From NCBI RefSeq assembly GCF_034344865.1, contig NZ_CP133774.1:1488001-1552000 (forward strand): a stretch of DNA of 64,000 bases. Reading direction: 5' to 3'. Below the pieces are notes generated by a model that did not search any database, was not told where the DNA came from, and saw only the letters and a program-made list of their open reading frames with translations. How positions within the stretch are numbered: the stretch's first letter is position 1; each line of letters opens with the position of its first letter. This document shows positions 48,017 to 57,081 of the stretch, in pieces. The position numbers and the translations under genes are program-made. The DNA is from Pseudomonas sp. 10S4 (GTDB lineage Bacteria; Pseudomonadota; Gammaproteobacteria; Pseudomonadales; Pseudomonadaceae).

Positions 48017-48505
48017 ATGCGTACCAATACTCAGACCAAACGTGAGCTGGACAAGATCGACCGCAACATCCTGCGGATCCTGCAAGCGGACGGGCGCATC
48101 TCCTTCACCGAGCTGGGGGAAAAGGTCGGTCTGTCGACCACGCCCTGTACCGAGCGGGTTCGCCGACTGGAGCGCGAAGGGATCATCATGGGCTACAACG
48201 CCCGGCTTAACCCGCAGCACCTCAAGGGTAGTCTGCTGGTGTTTGTAGAGATCAGCCTCGACTACAAATCCGGCGATACTTTCGAAGAGTTCCGACGCGC
48301 GGTGCTGAAGCTGCCTCACGTGCTGGAGTGCCATTTGGTGTCAGGGGATTTCGACTACCTGGTGAAAGCGCGGATTTCGGAGATGGCTTCGTATCGCAAA
48401 TTGCTGGGCGATATCTTGCTCAAACTGCCGCATGTGCGCGAATCCAAGAGCTATATCGTGATGGAAGAGGTGAAAGAGAGTTTGAGTTTGCCGATTCCGG
48501 ATTGA
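48017..48505 (+). CDS. dadR: Lrp/AsnC family regulator (DadR)
   Basis: A 162-residue Lrp-type regulator beginning at the ATG at 48017; a much longer frame upstream is antisense to dadA and is ignored. It has the N-terminal helix-turn-helix (LDKIDRNILRILQADGRISFTELGEKVGLSTTPCTERVRRLE) and a RAM/ligand-binding domain (VFVEISLDYKSGDTF...HVLECHLVSGDFDYLVKARI). Next to dadA it corresponds to DadR, activator of dadAX in response to alanine. It could also be the global Lrp. Confidence 0.93.
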   Translation: MRTNTQTKRELDKIDRNILRILQADGRISFTELGEKVGLSTTPCTERVRRLEREGIIMGYNARLNPQHLKGSLLVFVEISLDYKSGDTFEEFRRAVLKLPHVLECHLVSGDFDYLVKARISEMASYRKLLGDILLKLPHVRESKSYIVMEEVKESLSLPIPD

Positions 48506-48525
48506 GATCAAGTCGCCTGAACGGG

Positions 48526-48553
48526 CGCCATCGCGAGCTTGCTCGCGATGGCG
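48526..48553. repeat. Perfect 13-bp inverted REP palindrome
   Basis: CGCCATCGCGAGC-TT-GCTCGCGATGGCG. A single REP core doubled on itself, 20 bases past the dadR stop. It could terminate dadR. Confidence 0.8.
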
Positions 48554-48584
48554 TCGATGCGGTCTGGCTGAATGAACACAACCG

Positions 48585-48938
48585 TTAAACCAACACCTGC
48601 CGCGTCGAAGCCATGTACTCATGAATCTGCTTCTCCACCCGCGGATGAATCAGCTCCACCGGCCCGCGCCCATTGGGGCATGGCAAGGTCTTGGTGGTGC
48701 CGAACAATCGGCAGATCAGCGGCCGCTCGTCATACACGGTGCAGCCCTGTGGCCCCAGGTGCACGCAGTTCAACTCATCCATCGCCGCATCCTGCTCGGC
48801 GCGGGTCTTGCGCGGCAGACGGGACATTTCTTCCGGCGAAGTGGTCACCGGCCCACAGCAGTCATGGCAGCCAGGCACGCACTCGAACGAGGGGATCTGC
48901 TGGCGCAAGGTACGAATTTTCTGACTGTTGCAGCTCAT
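48585..48938 (-). CDS. YkgJ family cysteine cluster protein
   Basis: A 117-residue protein. I prefer the ATG at 48938 (MSCNSQKIRTLRQQ); a TTG at 48953 is the alternative. The conserved cysteines CVPGCHDCCGP, plus CVHLGPQGCTVYDERPLICRLF, are the YkgJ metal-cluster motif, probably binding zinc or an iron-sulfur centre. Function is unknown. It is convergent with dadR and divergent from the oxidase gene. Confidence 0.88.
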   Translation of the reverse strand: MSCNSQKIRTLRQQIPSFECVPGCHDCCGPVTTSPEEMSRLPRKTRAEQDAAMDELNCVHLGPQGCTVYDERPLICRLFGTTKTLPCPNGRGPVELIHPRVEKQIHEYMASTRQVLV

Positions 48939-49085
48939 CGAAGCGGTGACCAAAAGCGGAATAGACCGGGATTCTGACGCAAAAGCCCCGATCCAGACAG
49001 CAGCAACCGACCAGTGTTGCCCGTGCCGGAAGGTCCGGCTTATGCTCCGTCAACTTTTTCAAACACACGCCTCTGGATGACGCAC

Positions 49086-50399
49086 ATGAACGCCCGTGTT
49101 CAGCAACCGGCCCCGAATCACCGCCACGCCGCCTCTTATTACGCCGCCAGCAGCCTGCCGCAGCCCGATCATCCGGGGCTTCAGGGCGAGTTGATGGCGG
49201 ATGTGTGCGTGGTCGGCGGCGGGTTCTCCGGGTTGAACACCGCGCTCGAACTGGCTGAACGCGGACTCAGCGTGGTGCTGCTGGAGGCGCACAAAATCGG
49301 CTGGGGGGCCAGTGGGCGTAACGGCGGGCAATTGATTCGTGGCGTCGGCCATGGACTTGATCAGTTCGCCAACATCATCGGTGCCGACGGCGTGCGTCAT
49401 ATGAAACTCATGGGCCTGGAAGCGGTGGAAATCGTCCGACAACGGGTCGAGCGTTTTCAGATCCCCTGCGATCTGACCTGGGGCTACTGCGACCTCGCCA
49501 ACAAGCCCCGCGACCTCGAAGGCTTTGCCGAAGATGCCGAAGAGCTGCGCGGCCTCGGTTATCGCTACGAAACCCGACTGCTGCAAGCCAATGAAATGCA
49601 TTCGGTGGTCGGCTCCGACCGTTACGTGGGTGGCTTGATCGACATGGGCTCCGGGCATTTGCATCCGCTTAACCTGGCGCTTGGCGAAGCGGCGGCCGCG
49701 CAGCAATTGGGGGCAAAACTGTTCGAACAGTCGGCGGTCACCCGCATCGATTACGGCACCGAAGTGAAGGTTCACACCGCCCAGGGCTCGGTCCGCGCCA
49801 AGACCCTGGTACTGGGTTGCAACGCTTACCTCAATGACCTCAACCCCGAACTCAGCGGCAAAGTGCTGCCGGCCGGCAGTTACATCATCGCCACCGAACC
49901 GTTGAGCGAAACACAGGCTCACGCGTTGTTGCCGCAGAACATGGCGGTTTGCGACCAGCGCGTGGCACTGGATTACTACCGACTCTCGGCGGATCGACGC
50001 TTGCTGTTCGGTGGGGCCTGCCATTACTCAGGACGAGACCCGAAAGACATCGCCGCGTATATGCGGCCGAAGATGCTGGAGGTGTTCCCGCAACTCGCCG
50101 GGGTGAAGATCGACTATCAATGGGGTGGCATGATCGGCATCGGCGCCAATCGCCTGCCGCAGATCGGCCGGCTCAAGGACCAGCCGAATGTGTATTACGC
50201 CCAGGCCTATTCCGGTCACGGGGTGAATGCCACGCATTTGGCGGGCCAGTTGCTGGCCGAAGCCATCAGCGGCCAGCACAGTGGTGGGTTTGATCTGTTT
50301 GCGCAGGTGCCGCATATCACCTTTCCTGGCGGCCGGCATTTGCGTTCGCCGTTGCTGGCGTTGGGGATGTTGTGGCATCGGCTTAAAGAGTTGGTTTGA
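49086..50399 (+). CDS. pauB4: FAD-dependent oxidoreductase, PauB4/PuuB-like
   Basis: A 437-residue amine-oxidase-like flavoprotein from the ATG at 49086 (MNARVQQPAPNHRHAASYY); an ATG nine bases upstream is possible. The FAD site is DVCVVGGGFSGLNTALELAERG, with GWGASGRNGGQLIRG and the C-terminal YYAQAYSGHGVNATHLAG. The family includes PuuB/PauB, which oxidises gamma-glutamyl-polyamines. By position it matches PA5309 (pauB4). The substrate is inferred from that and from pauR nearby. Confidence 0.88.
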   Translation: MNARVQQPAPNHRHAASYYAASSLPQPDHPGLQGELMADVCVVGGGFSGLNTALELAERGLSVVLLEAHKIGWGASGRNGGQLIRGVGHGLDQFANIIGADGVRHMKLMGLEAVEIVRQRVERFQIPCDLTWGYCDLANKPRDLEGFAEDAEELRGLGYRYETRLLQANEMHSVVGSDRYVGGLIDMGSGHLHPLNLALGEAAAAQQLGAKLFEQSAVTRIDYGTEVKVHTAQGSVRAKTLVLGCNAYLNDLNPELSGKVLPAGSYIIATEPLSETQAHALLPQNMAVCDQRVALDYYRLSADRRLLFGGACHYSGRDPKDIAAYMRPKMLEVFPQLAGVKIDYQWGGMIGIGANRLPQIGRLKDQPNVYYAQAYSGHGVNATHLAGQLLAEAISGQHSGGFDLFAQVPHITFPGGRHLRSPLLALGMLWHRLKELV

Positions 50400-50415
50400 T
50401 AGTGCGACTACTGAC

Positions 50416-50442
50416 GCCTTCGCGAGCAAGCCCGCTCCCACA
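50416..50442. repeat. REP flanking the IS element, left
   Basis: CCTTCGCGAGCAAGCCCGCTC and CCACA follow the oxidase stop. The partner in opposite orientation lies at 51838 on the far side of the element. Confidence 0.85.
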
Positions 50443-51837
50443 TCTATGGTTCCCCCCTTTTCTGCAATACTGTTTTTGATGATGTGTTTGGCTTGCTTTC
50501 ATCTATCCGGCGTCTGAGTGGAGGTTGGTCCATTCGCGCCTTGATGAGAATCGATGCCCGGCGATCCTAATTACTTGGACGGCCTTTCAGCCGTGTGGGA
50601 GCTCAGGGTTTTCGTCAGGCCGGTTGGCCGTTCACGTCATCTGTTATCCAGCATCGCAAACCAGGTGGGTGGTGCTCGGGTGACAGCGGGGTCAGGCGTT
50701 CATCGCGCCTGGCCCCGCATCGAATTCGGTGTGGTGTGCTGCAATCGCCCAGGCGATTCTCGCCAGTTTGTTGGCCAGTGCGCAGACCACATGATTGGAG
50801 TGATGGTTGTCCCATAGCCGTCGGACCCAGTCCGCCAGCGCTCCTTTCTGTCGATCCAACTGCATCAGATAGACGCGGGCACACTGGATCAGCAGGCGTC
50901 TCTGGTTTCGGTCACCCCGCTTGCTGATGCCTAAAAGTACGGTTTTTCCGCCCGTGGAGTGTTGTTTGGGCACTAGCCCGATCGAGGCCGAATAGCCTCG
51001 GCCGCACTTGAACTGTTTGCCATCGCCCAACTCGGCAGCCAGGACGCTGGAGGTGATCGGGCCGACACACGGCATCGTCATCAAGCGAACAGCCAGATCA
51101 TCTTCAGCGGCTTGGCACTCCACTTCCTTATCCAAAGCCTTGACCTGCTCGTGCAAGTAATTGAAGTGCTCACGCAGCCTGGTCAGTAGTTTTTTGATGG
51201 AATCGGGAAGTGGATGCGCTTCAAGCAGCGCTGGAAGATCTTTGATGGACTTGAAGCCTGGGGCCAAGCTGATTCCGACTTCCAGGAGGGCTGCGTGAAT
51301 CCGATTGACGGTAGCAGTACGTTCTTTGATGAACGAATCACGTGTCGAGTTGAGCATGGCCAGCGCCTGCTGAGCCTGATTCTTAGGCGGCACAAAGCGC
51401 ATTGTTGGACGAGTTGCAGCCTCGCAGATCGCTTCGGCATCAGCGAAGTCGTTCTTGTTGCTTTTCACATACGGACGCACGAGATGCGGAGCAATGAGTT
51501 TGGGTATATGCCCCAGTCTTGAGACTTCCTGCGCCATGAAGTGGGCTCCGCCGCAAGCTTCCATCGCAACGGTGCAGGGGTCGAGATTGGCCAGATGCTG
51601 GATGAGCGCCGCCCGATTAAACTTTTTGCGGTAAAGCTCATGACCACGATCATCTTGTGCATGCAGATGAAAGGTGTGTTTTCCCAGATCGATGGCGACA
51701 ACAGCTACTTTGTTCATGGCAACGGTCTCCGATGAGCCCCCTGTGAAAGCTTAGTGGGTGATCACAGGGGGCGGCGGGGGAGCCATTTCATTATTTGATC
51801 TCTGGCGCGCACAAGATGCGTGCCTACCGCTGATCCC
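50443..51837 (-). mobile_element. IS110-family (IS1111-like) insertion element, ends not resolved
   Basis: A transposase gene with about 250 bases of noncoding DNA on its 3' side and about 115 on its 5' side lies between two REPs that would otherwise form a normal pair. IS1111-group elements are known to insert in REP sequences. I see no target duplication, and the ends are not defined by a clear terminal repeat. The 5' side has a perfect 11-bp hairpin GCCCCCTGTGA/TCACAGGGGGC (51736-51772). Coordinates given are the outer limits only. Confidence 0.7.
50692..51717 (-). CDS. IS110-family transposase (IS1111 group)
   Basis: A 341-residue transposase. The N-terminal DEDD (RuvC-like) domain begins VAVVAIDLGKHTFHLHAQDD and contains MEACGGAHFMAQEV and KNDFADAEAICEA. 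The C-terminal transposase_20 domain shows MPCVGPITSSVLAAELGD, FKCGRGYSASIGLVPKQHSTGGK (catalytic serine region) and LGISKRGDRNQRRLLI. It appears full length and intact. Such enzymes recombine DNA with a bridge RNA from a noncoding end. The gene is outside the conserved local order. Confidence 0.95.
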   Translation of the reverse strand: MNKVAVVAIDLGKHTFHLHAQDDRGHELYRKKFNRAALIQHLANLDPCTVAMEACGGAHFMAQEVSRLGHIPKLIAPHLVRPYVKSNKNDFADAEAICEAATRPTMRFVPPKNQAQQALAMLNSTRDSFIKERTATVNRIHAALLEVGISLAPGFKSIKDLPALLEAHPLPDSIKKLLTRLREHFNYLHEQVKALDKEVECQAAEDDLAVRLMTMPCVGPITSSVLAAELGDGKQFKCGRGYSASIGLVPKQHSTGGKTVLLGISKRGDRNQRRLLIQCARVYLMQLDRQKGALADWVRRLWDNHHSNHVVCALANKLARIAWAIAAHHTEFDAGPGAMNA

Positions 51838-51862
51838 CTGTGGGAGCGGGCTTGCTCGCGAA
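51838..51862. repeat. REP flanking the IS element, right
   Basis: GTGGGAGCGGGCTTGCTCGC and GAA. It is the inverse of the REP at 50416. Confidence 0.85.
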
Positions 51863-51886
51863 TGGGCCGAAAGAACACCGTCGCTA

Positions 51887-52132
51887 TCAGATCCTCCAGA
51901 AGGGTTTAAGCCCCTCCTCCAACGCCTGCTCCCGACTCAACCCGACATCCCTGAGCTGCTCCGGGGACAGGCTCAGCAGCACCCGGCGCGTGTGCAGACG
52001 ATGCCAGAACAGACCCCAGCGACCAAGGCAGGACGGCGCGTTGCGCAGGCACGCCTCACGGGTGCCGTTGATTTGCCCTGCCGTCAGTTCCTGACTGTGT
52101 AACGTCAGCCGCACATCGCTCAAGCCGTTCAT
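51887..52132 (-). CDS. DUF1127 domain protein
   Basis: An 81-residue protein. The C-terminal part HRLHTRRVLLSLSPEQLRDVGLSREQALEEGLKPFW is the arginine-rich DUF1127 domain (YjiS-like). Family members affect RNA turnover and phosphate or nitrogen metabolism in some bacteria; here the role is unknown. The N-terminal 35 residues are less conserved. It is divergent from the MocR gene across an operator-rich gap, so it may be under MocR control. Confidence 0.88.
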   Translation of the reverse strand: MNGLSDVRLTLHSQELTAGQINGTREACLRNAPSCLGRWGLFWHRLHTRRVLLSLSPEQLRDVGLSREQALEEGLKPFWRI

Positions 52133-52193
52133 TTTGATTGCTCCTGTTTACTTGGGTAGCCAGAGCTTTCATGATGCGTGGGCGACAAAAAGC

Positions 52194-52298
52194 ATTACAG
52201 ATTCAAAGCATCTGTATTAATTCAATACAGATTACTGTTCAGCCCTCTGAATCCTGTATTTTTGCCCCATCTGTATGGGTTAACCGAATCACCTGTAT
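52194..52298. promoter_or_regulatory. Probable MocR operator array (CTGTAT repeats)
   Basis: A perfect inverted repeat ATCTGTATT-AATTC-AATACAGAT lies at 52211-52233. Direct CTGTAT copies follow at 52255, 52271 and 52293, and TTACAGATT precedes at 52195. The repeats cover the gap between the divergent DUF1127 and MocR genes and end 13 bases before the MocR ATG. MocR-type regulators often bind paired CTGTA-type motifs near their own gene. Confidence 0.65.
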
Positions 52299-52310
52299 CG
52301 AGGCAGTGCC

Positions 52311-53738
52311 ATGACCCTTTACGTCAATCTCGCCGAATTGCTCGGCACGCGTATCGAACAGGGCTTCTATCGTCCCGGCGACCGGCTACCCTCAGTGCGG
52401 GCGTTGAGTGTCGAACACGGGGTCAGCCTGAGCACGGTGCAGCAGGCCTATCGGGTGCTCGAAGACGGCGGGTTGGCGACACCGAAACCCAAATCCGGTT
52501 ATTTCGTGCCGGTCAGCCGCGATCTGCCGGAACTGCCCGCCGTTGGCCGCCCGGCGCAACGCCCGGTGGATATTTCCCAATGGGATCAGGTGCTGGAATT
52601 GATCCGCGCCGTGCCACGCAAAGACGTGGTGCAACTGGGCCGCGGCATGCCAGACATCACCACGCCGACCATGAAACCGCTGCTGCGCGGGCTCGCGCAG
52701 ATCTGTCGACGCCAGGATATGCCCGGCCTGTATTACGACAACATCCACGGCAACCTCGAACTGCGCGAACAGATCGCCCGACTGATGCTCGATTCCGGCT
52801 GCCAATTGAGCGCCGCCGACTTGGTGGTGACCACCGGTTGCCACGAAGCCCTGTCCACCAGCATTCGCTCCATCTGTTCGCCCGGCGACATCGTCGCGGT
52901 GGATTCGCCAAGCTTTCACGGCGCCATGCAAACCCTCAAGGGCCTGGGCATGAAAGCCCTGGAAATCCCCACCGACCCGATCACCGGCATCAGCCTCGAG
53001 GCGCTGGAACTGGCCCTGGAACAATGGCCGATCAAGGCCATACAGTTGACCCCCAACTGCAACAACCCCTTAGGCTACATCATGCCGGAGGCGCGTAAAC
53101 GCGCGTTGTTGAACCTGGCACAGCGCTTCGATGTGGCGATCATCGAAGACGATGTGTATGGCGAACTGGCCTACACCTACCCGCGTCCACGCACGATCAA
53201 ATCTTTCGACGAGGACGGCCGCGTCCTGCTTTGCAGCTCCTTTTCCAAGACACTGGCGCCGGGATTGCGCATCGGCTGGGTGGCACCCGGCCGTTATCTT
53301 GAGCGGTTGCTGCATATGAAATACATCAGCACCGGCTCCACGGCGCCGCAAGCCCAAATCGCCATCGCCGACTTCCTCAAGGGCGGGCATTTCGAGCCGC
53401 ATCTACGGCGGATGCGCACCCAGTACCAACGCAATCGCGATGTGATGATCGATTGGGTCACGCGCTACTTCCCCGCCGGCACCCGGGCCAGTCGACCCCA
53501 GGGCAGTTTCATGCTGTGGGTCGAGCTGCCGGAAGGCTTCGACACGTTGAAACTGAATCGTGCGCTGCACGATCAAGGCGTACAGATTGCCGTCGGCAGC
53601 ATCTTTTCGGCCTCGGGCAAGTACCGAAATTGCCTGCGGATGAACTACGCCGCCAAGCCAACACCGCAGGTCGAAGACGCGGTACGCAAGGTCGGCGCCG
53701 CGGCAATCAAACTCTTGGCGGAGACGCTCGCCGACTGA
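52311..53738 (+). CDS. MocR/GntR-type PLP-dependent transcriptional regulator
   Basis: A 475-residue protein joining an N-terminal GntR winged helix (about 1-70: RIEQGFYRPGDRLPSVRALSVEHGVSLSTVQQAYRVLEDGGL) to an aminotransferase class I fold (about 110-470). The PLP lysine is in SSFSKTLAPGLRIGW, and NCNNPLGYIMP and DDVYGEL are conserved. MocR proteins sense vitamin B6 or amino compounds. It is divergent from the DUF1127 gene; its target is unknown. The ATG at 52311 follows AGGCAGTGCC. Confidence 0.94.
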   Translation: MTLYVNLAELLGTRIEQGFYRPGDRLPSVRALSVEHGVSLSTVQQAYRVLEDGGLATPKPKSGYFVPVSRDLPELPAVGRPAQRPVDISQWDQVLELIRAVPRKDVVQLGRGMPDITTPTMKPLLRGLAQICRRQDMPGLYYDNIHGNLELREQIARLMLDSGCQLSAADLVVTTGCHEALSTSIRSICSPGDIVAVDSPSFHGAMQTLKGLGMKALEIPTDPITGISLEALELALEQWPIKAIQLTPNCNNPLGYIMPEARKRALLNLAQRFDVAIIEDDVYGELAYTYPRPRTIKSFDEDGRVLLCSSFSKTLAPGLRIGWVAPGRYLERLLHMKYISTGSTAPQAQIAIADFLKGGHFEPHLRRMRTQYQRNRDVMIDWVTRYFPAGTRASRPQGSFMLWVELPEGFDTLKLNRALHDQGVQIAVGSIFSASGKYRNCLRMNYAAKPTPQVEDAVRKVGAAAIKLLAETLAD

Positions 53739-53759
53739 TGAAGACTGAATGAGCGTCGT

Positions 53760-56202
53760 CTATCCCGCCCGGCACACCACCTCGGCGGTTTCGTAAGGCA
53801 TGGATGCTTCAGGAAGCGCGGCGGTGTCGAGTTCCAGATGGCAGGGCTGGTCATCGGTCAGCAACACCTGCAACCGAACCTTGTCAGGTGCATCGGCCAG
53901 GTACACCAGGCCGGCGTCCACCACGCTGGTCAGGTACTCGCCCTGGTCACCAAAAACCGATGCGCCTTTGGGCACCCAGTCACCCTCGGCTGTACGCACG
54001 TGGAGCATCAACCGGCGTACCGAGCCCACGCTGAAGTCCAGTCGCGGAACTGCGCCATGCCCGGCCTCGACCTCTTGATAGCCGTTGAGCACGTCAAGGT
54101 GACGGGGCAGGCTGACGGTGTCGATTTCGATACGACTGGTCTGGTAGGCCGGCAGGCTCGCAGCCACTGCACGCCCACCGCCATCCGTCCAGACCGGGCC
54201 TTGCGGCGTGCTGACCTTTATCCCGGCAGCATCGCCAACCTTGAGCAGGCCAAAGGTGTCACGCAGCGGATAGGGTGACGGTGTCAGGCCCTCATCATGA
54301 ATGGCCAGGCCACCGCGCAGCGCGAGGTCGTAGCTCGTAGCACCAGCGCCGCTACGGGAATAACCGAGGTCGACACTGGTGTAACGCGGCAACACACTGA
54401 GCCTCGCGTTCATGTCCATTTGACCGGTATTGGAACGTTCCGCACCAAGGCGGTAAGCCAGGGTATCGCTGACCTGCTCGTTATAGCTGGCGCCGGTGCG
54501 CAGCCCGCGCACGTTGTCGTGACGGCTGTAGGCGTTCACGTGGCGGTTTTTCCCCAGCGGCAAACCGAGGGTGACGTACGCGCCAGTCCCGCGTGCACCG
54601 GGCAGGTTGCCGCCGCTTTCGTGCTGCACGCTCAACGACAGATTGGCCCCTGAGAAGACCCGCGACCAAGATGCGCTGATCCGCGAACGGTCCTGGCCCT
54701 CATCCAAGGCATAACGCGCCAGTGTCCCGGTGAACGCGCCCCATTGTCGGCTGGAATGACTCAACGAAGCCCCCACTGACGCTCGGCGCGGCCATAAGGG
54801 TCCTGAGCCTGCGCCTCTAGCCCGGTGTCTGCGAGGGTTCGAAATGCCTCATTACGCTGGCTCATCGTCAAGCTAGCGGACCAACTCGGGCCTAACGTTG
54901 TGCTGAAGGTCGCTTGAAGTTCCTGACCACTCGCCGACGTTGGCGTGCGCGAACTCAAATGTTGAAAACTCGCCACAGTCCCGCGAGCCAACGCGTGCTG
55001 CACGCCCCAGCCCAGGGACTGATAGTCGCTGGCACCCATCAGCCCGGAGCTGAACCGAGTGTCTGTCGCCCATTGCCAGTCTTTGCTCGCGGCCAGAAAA
55101 GTCGGTGCAGGTCGATCATCAAAGGTGAATCGTCGAACCTTGCCCGCCGAAAAAACATAGCCGGGCTGGGCGCCTACCGTGGCGGGGCGTAGGTTGGCGG
55201 CCGGAACGCGGATTTGCCGCTGCTCCCCATTCTCTTCAAAAACAGTGACCTCGATGTCTAACTGATAGCTGAGCAACGGTAAGTCACGGAGCGTAAACGG
55301 CCCCGCGGGAACCACGATGGTGTAAATCACCACACCGCTCTGACGCACCTCGACACGCGAAGGCGAAAAGGCCAACCCTTCGACCGCCGTCCCGGTCCCC
55401 AGACCTTCGCTACTGCGTCGAGCCAGGGCCGTTTCCGGCAGGATCTGCACACCGGTAAATGGCTCCCCGGCGAACAGCGGTGAGTTCATGTTGAGCTGGC
55501 CAAGTTGCACCGTAGCCTGGTAGCGCTCCAGGGTGTGAGAGGCCTGGGTATACAGGTGTTCGAAGCGCTCCACGCCATCAAACGAGGTGTAGTTTTGCCG
55601 GCTGCGCACCACCCAGTCCCCTGCGTTGAACCCCAGTTCGGTACCCAGGTTCCGAAATTGGCTGGATTGCCCCTGAGTCGAGCTTGAGACCACCAGCGCG
55701 TCATAGTTCAGCAAACCCGCCGCGCCCCCGAGACCCAGGACCTTTGCCGGGGACCCCGCGTGAGCAGCAAATCGGTGGGCACTAGCAACGACACCTGTTG
55801 CAGGCCCGGATCAAGTCGCACTTGCGCTCCGAACAAGGCATCGACAGCCCGCAAACACTGCGCAACATCGGCACGTTCGGGCACATCCGGGGGGGCGACA
55901 ATGGCAGCGTGATCGAGCAGGTTAGCGTCAAGGCACAGCTGCCCTTGCTCATCAAACGTCGCCAACACTTGCCCCGACGTCGTGCCATTGACCTGCAAGA
56001 GCACTCGGCTGCGACCAGCCTGAAAACGTGGTGCGGCGCGGAAATGTTCGGCGACACCCGGGTCAATACCCCGCGCCTCAAGCACCGAGCCATCGAACTC
56101 GGTGAACGTCTCGCCCCAGGCTTTTTCCAGGGTCACGATGACTAGGACAATGCCACTGACCAAACGAAGCGAAAGTCGACGGGCAACGCTGCAACGAAGC
56201 AC
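53760..56202 (-). pseudogene. Fimbrial outer-membrane usher, interrupted by two frameshifts
   Basis: Three consecutive frames on the minus strand make one usher. The first (56202-55708) begins with a signal peptide and usher N-terminal domain; the second (from 55733 down to 54761) has the plug/pore; the third (54776-53760) ends with the C-terminal domain (CHLELDTAALPEASMPYETA). At the first joint, a C-run at 55754-55757 is one base short: the shifted frame gives GSPAKVLGLGGAAGLLNY. At the second, the C-run at 54770-54774 is one base short: QWGASLSHSSRQWG follows. Restored, it is about 814 residues. It starts at a GTG overlapping the chaperone stop (TAGTG). Confidence 0.85.
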
Positions 56203-56906
56203 TACGGCAAGCTCAGCGGCGCATCGTAACTGTCCACCGCAAAGCCGTAAGTCGTCGCGGGAAACAGTCGGACATGGGTGCCCAGCGTCGAGGACGCGGC
56301 CAGGGTCAAGACCTCGCCGGGCAGAACGTAGGTGCGCCCCAGATCGAGAGTGGCGCCGCCGGGGATCAGATTCGCGGATTTCGCCAACCTCACCACATAC
56401 GGGCTCGGGTTACTCACCTTGATCTGGTTGCCGGCGACCAACCAGACCAATTGCTTCCATGGCATGCGATCCACGGGCAGATTGGCCGGACGCAAAATGA
56501 CCGGAATGTTTTGCCGCACGCCCAGGCTGACGTGGGCGCCATTCGCGTCTTGCCGGGGCTTGATGCCCTCGAACACCACGCGTTTGAGCCGCTCGGTTTC
56601 CAGCGGCTTGGTACTGGTCATAATAAACCGCACTTGCTGGCTCTTGCCGGGCTCAACCCGCGCCACTGGCGGGTTCAGCACCAGCAGCGGTTCATCATCC
56701 TCGGCAATATGTTCGATGGAGCTGTAGAGCAACGCTGGCAGCTCATCAGAGTTTCTGACGTTGAGCATGGCCTCGCCCAACGCCTGATCGATCACTACGA
56801 CCGGCGTTTCCGGGACCATGCCGGCGGCATGCAGGCTCACGTGCGTAAACGACAGGCACAACGCGGCAACGGCGCCGAGCACCTGCGAGGGTTTCAGGGA
56901 ATGCAT
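56202..56906 (-). CDS. Fimbrial periplasmic chaperone (PapD-like)
   Basis: A 234-residue exported chaperone from the ATG at 56906 (GGAG six bases upstream; a longer upstream frame is ignored). A signal peptide (MHSLKPSQVLGAVAALCLSFTHVSLHAA) precedes the two Ig-like domains. Family residues include the G1 strand ...KSQQVRFIMT and the VFEGIKPRQ segment. It would hold fimbrial subunits for the usher, whose gene it overlaps. Because the usher is broken, the system may be nonfunctional unless the frameshifts are errors. Confidence 0.88.
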   Translation of the reverse strand: MHSLKPSQVLGAVAALCLSFTHVSLHAAGMVPETPVVVIDQALGEAMLNVRNSDELPALLYSSIEHIAEDDEPLLVLNPPVARVEPGKSQQVRFIMTSTKPLETERLKRVVFEGIKPRQDANGAHVSLGVRQNIPVILRPANLPVDRMPWKQLVWLVAGNQIKVSNPSPYVVRLAKSANLIPGGATLDLGRTYVLPGEVLTLAASSTLGTHVRLFPATTYGFAVDSYDAPLSLP

Positions 56907-57081
56907 GAGGTTCTCCAGGAGGCATCGACCGACGCCGCAAACACAGCTTCGACCGATGCCCGTGACGCAGTAAAACCTGACCACGGCGGTTTTTTCAGTC
57001 GAACAAATGCCCTGGTTCGCGCCAGGCGAACCCCGTCAATTGGTCAGGGTCAGAGCTTAATAACGCAGCGAGTGCGACGGC

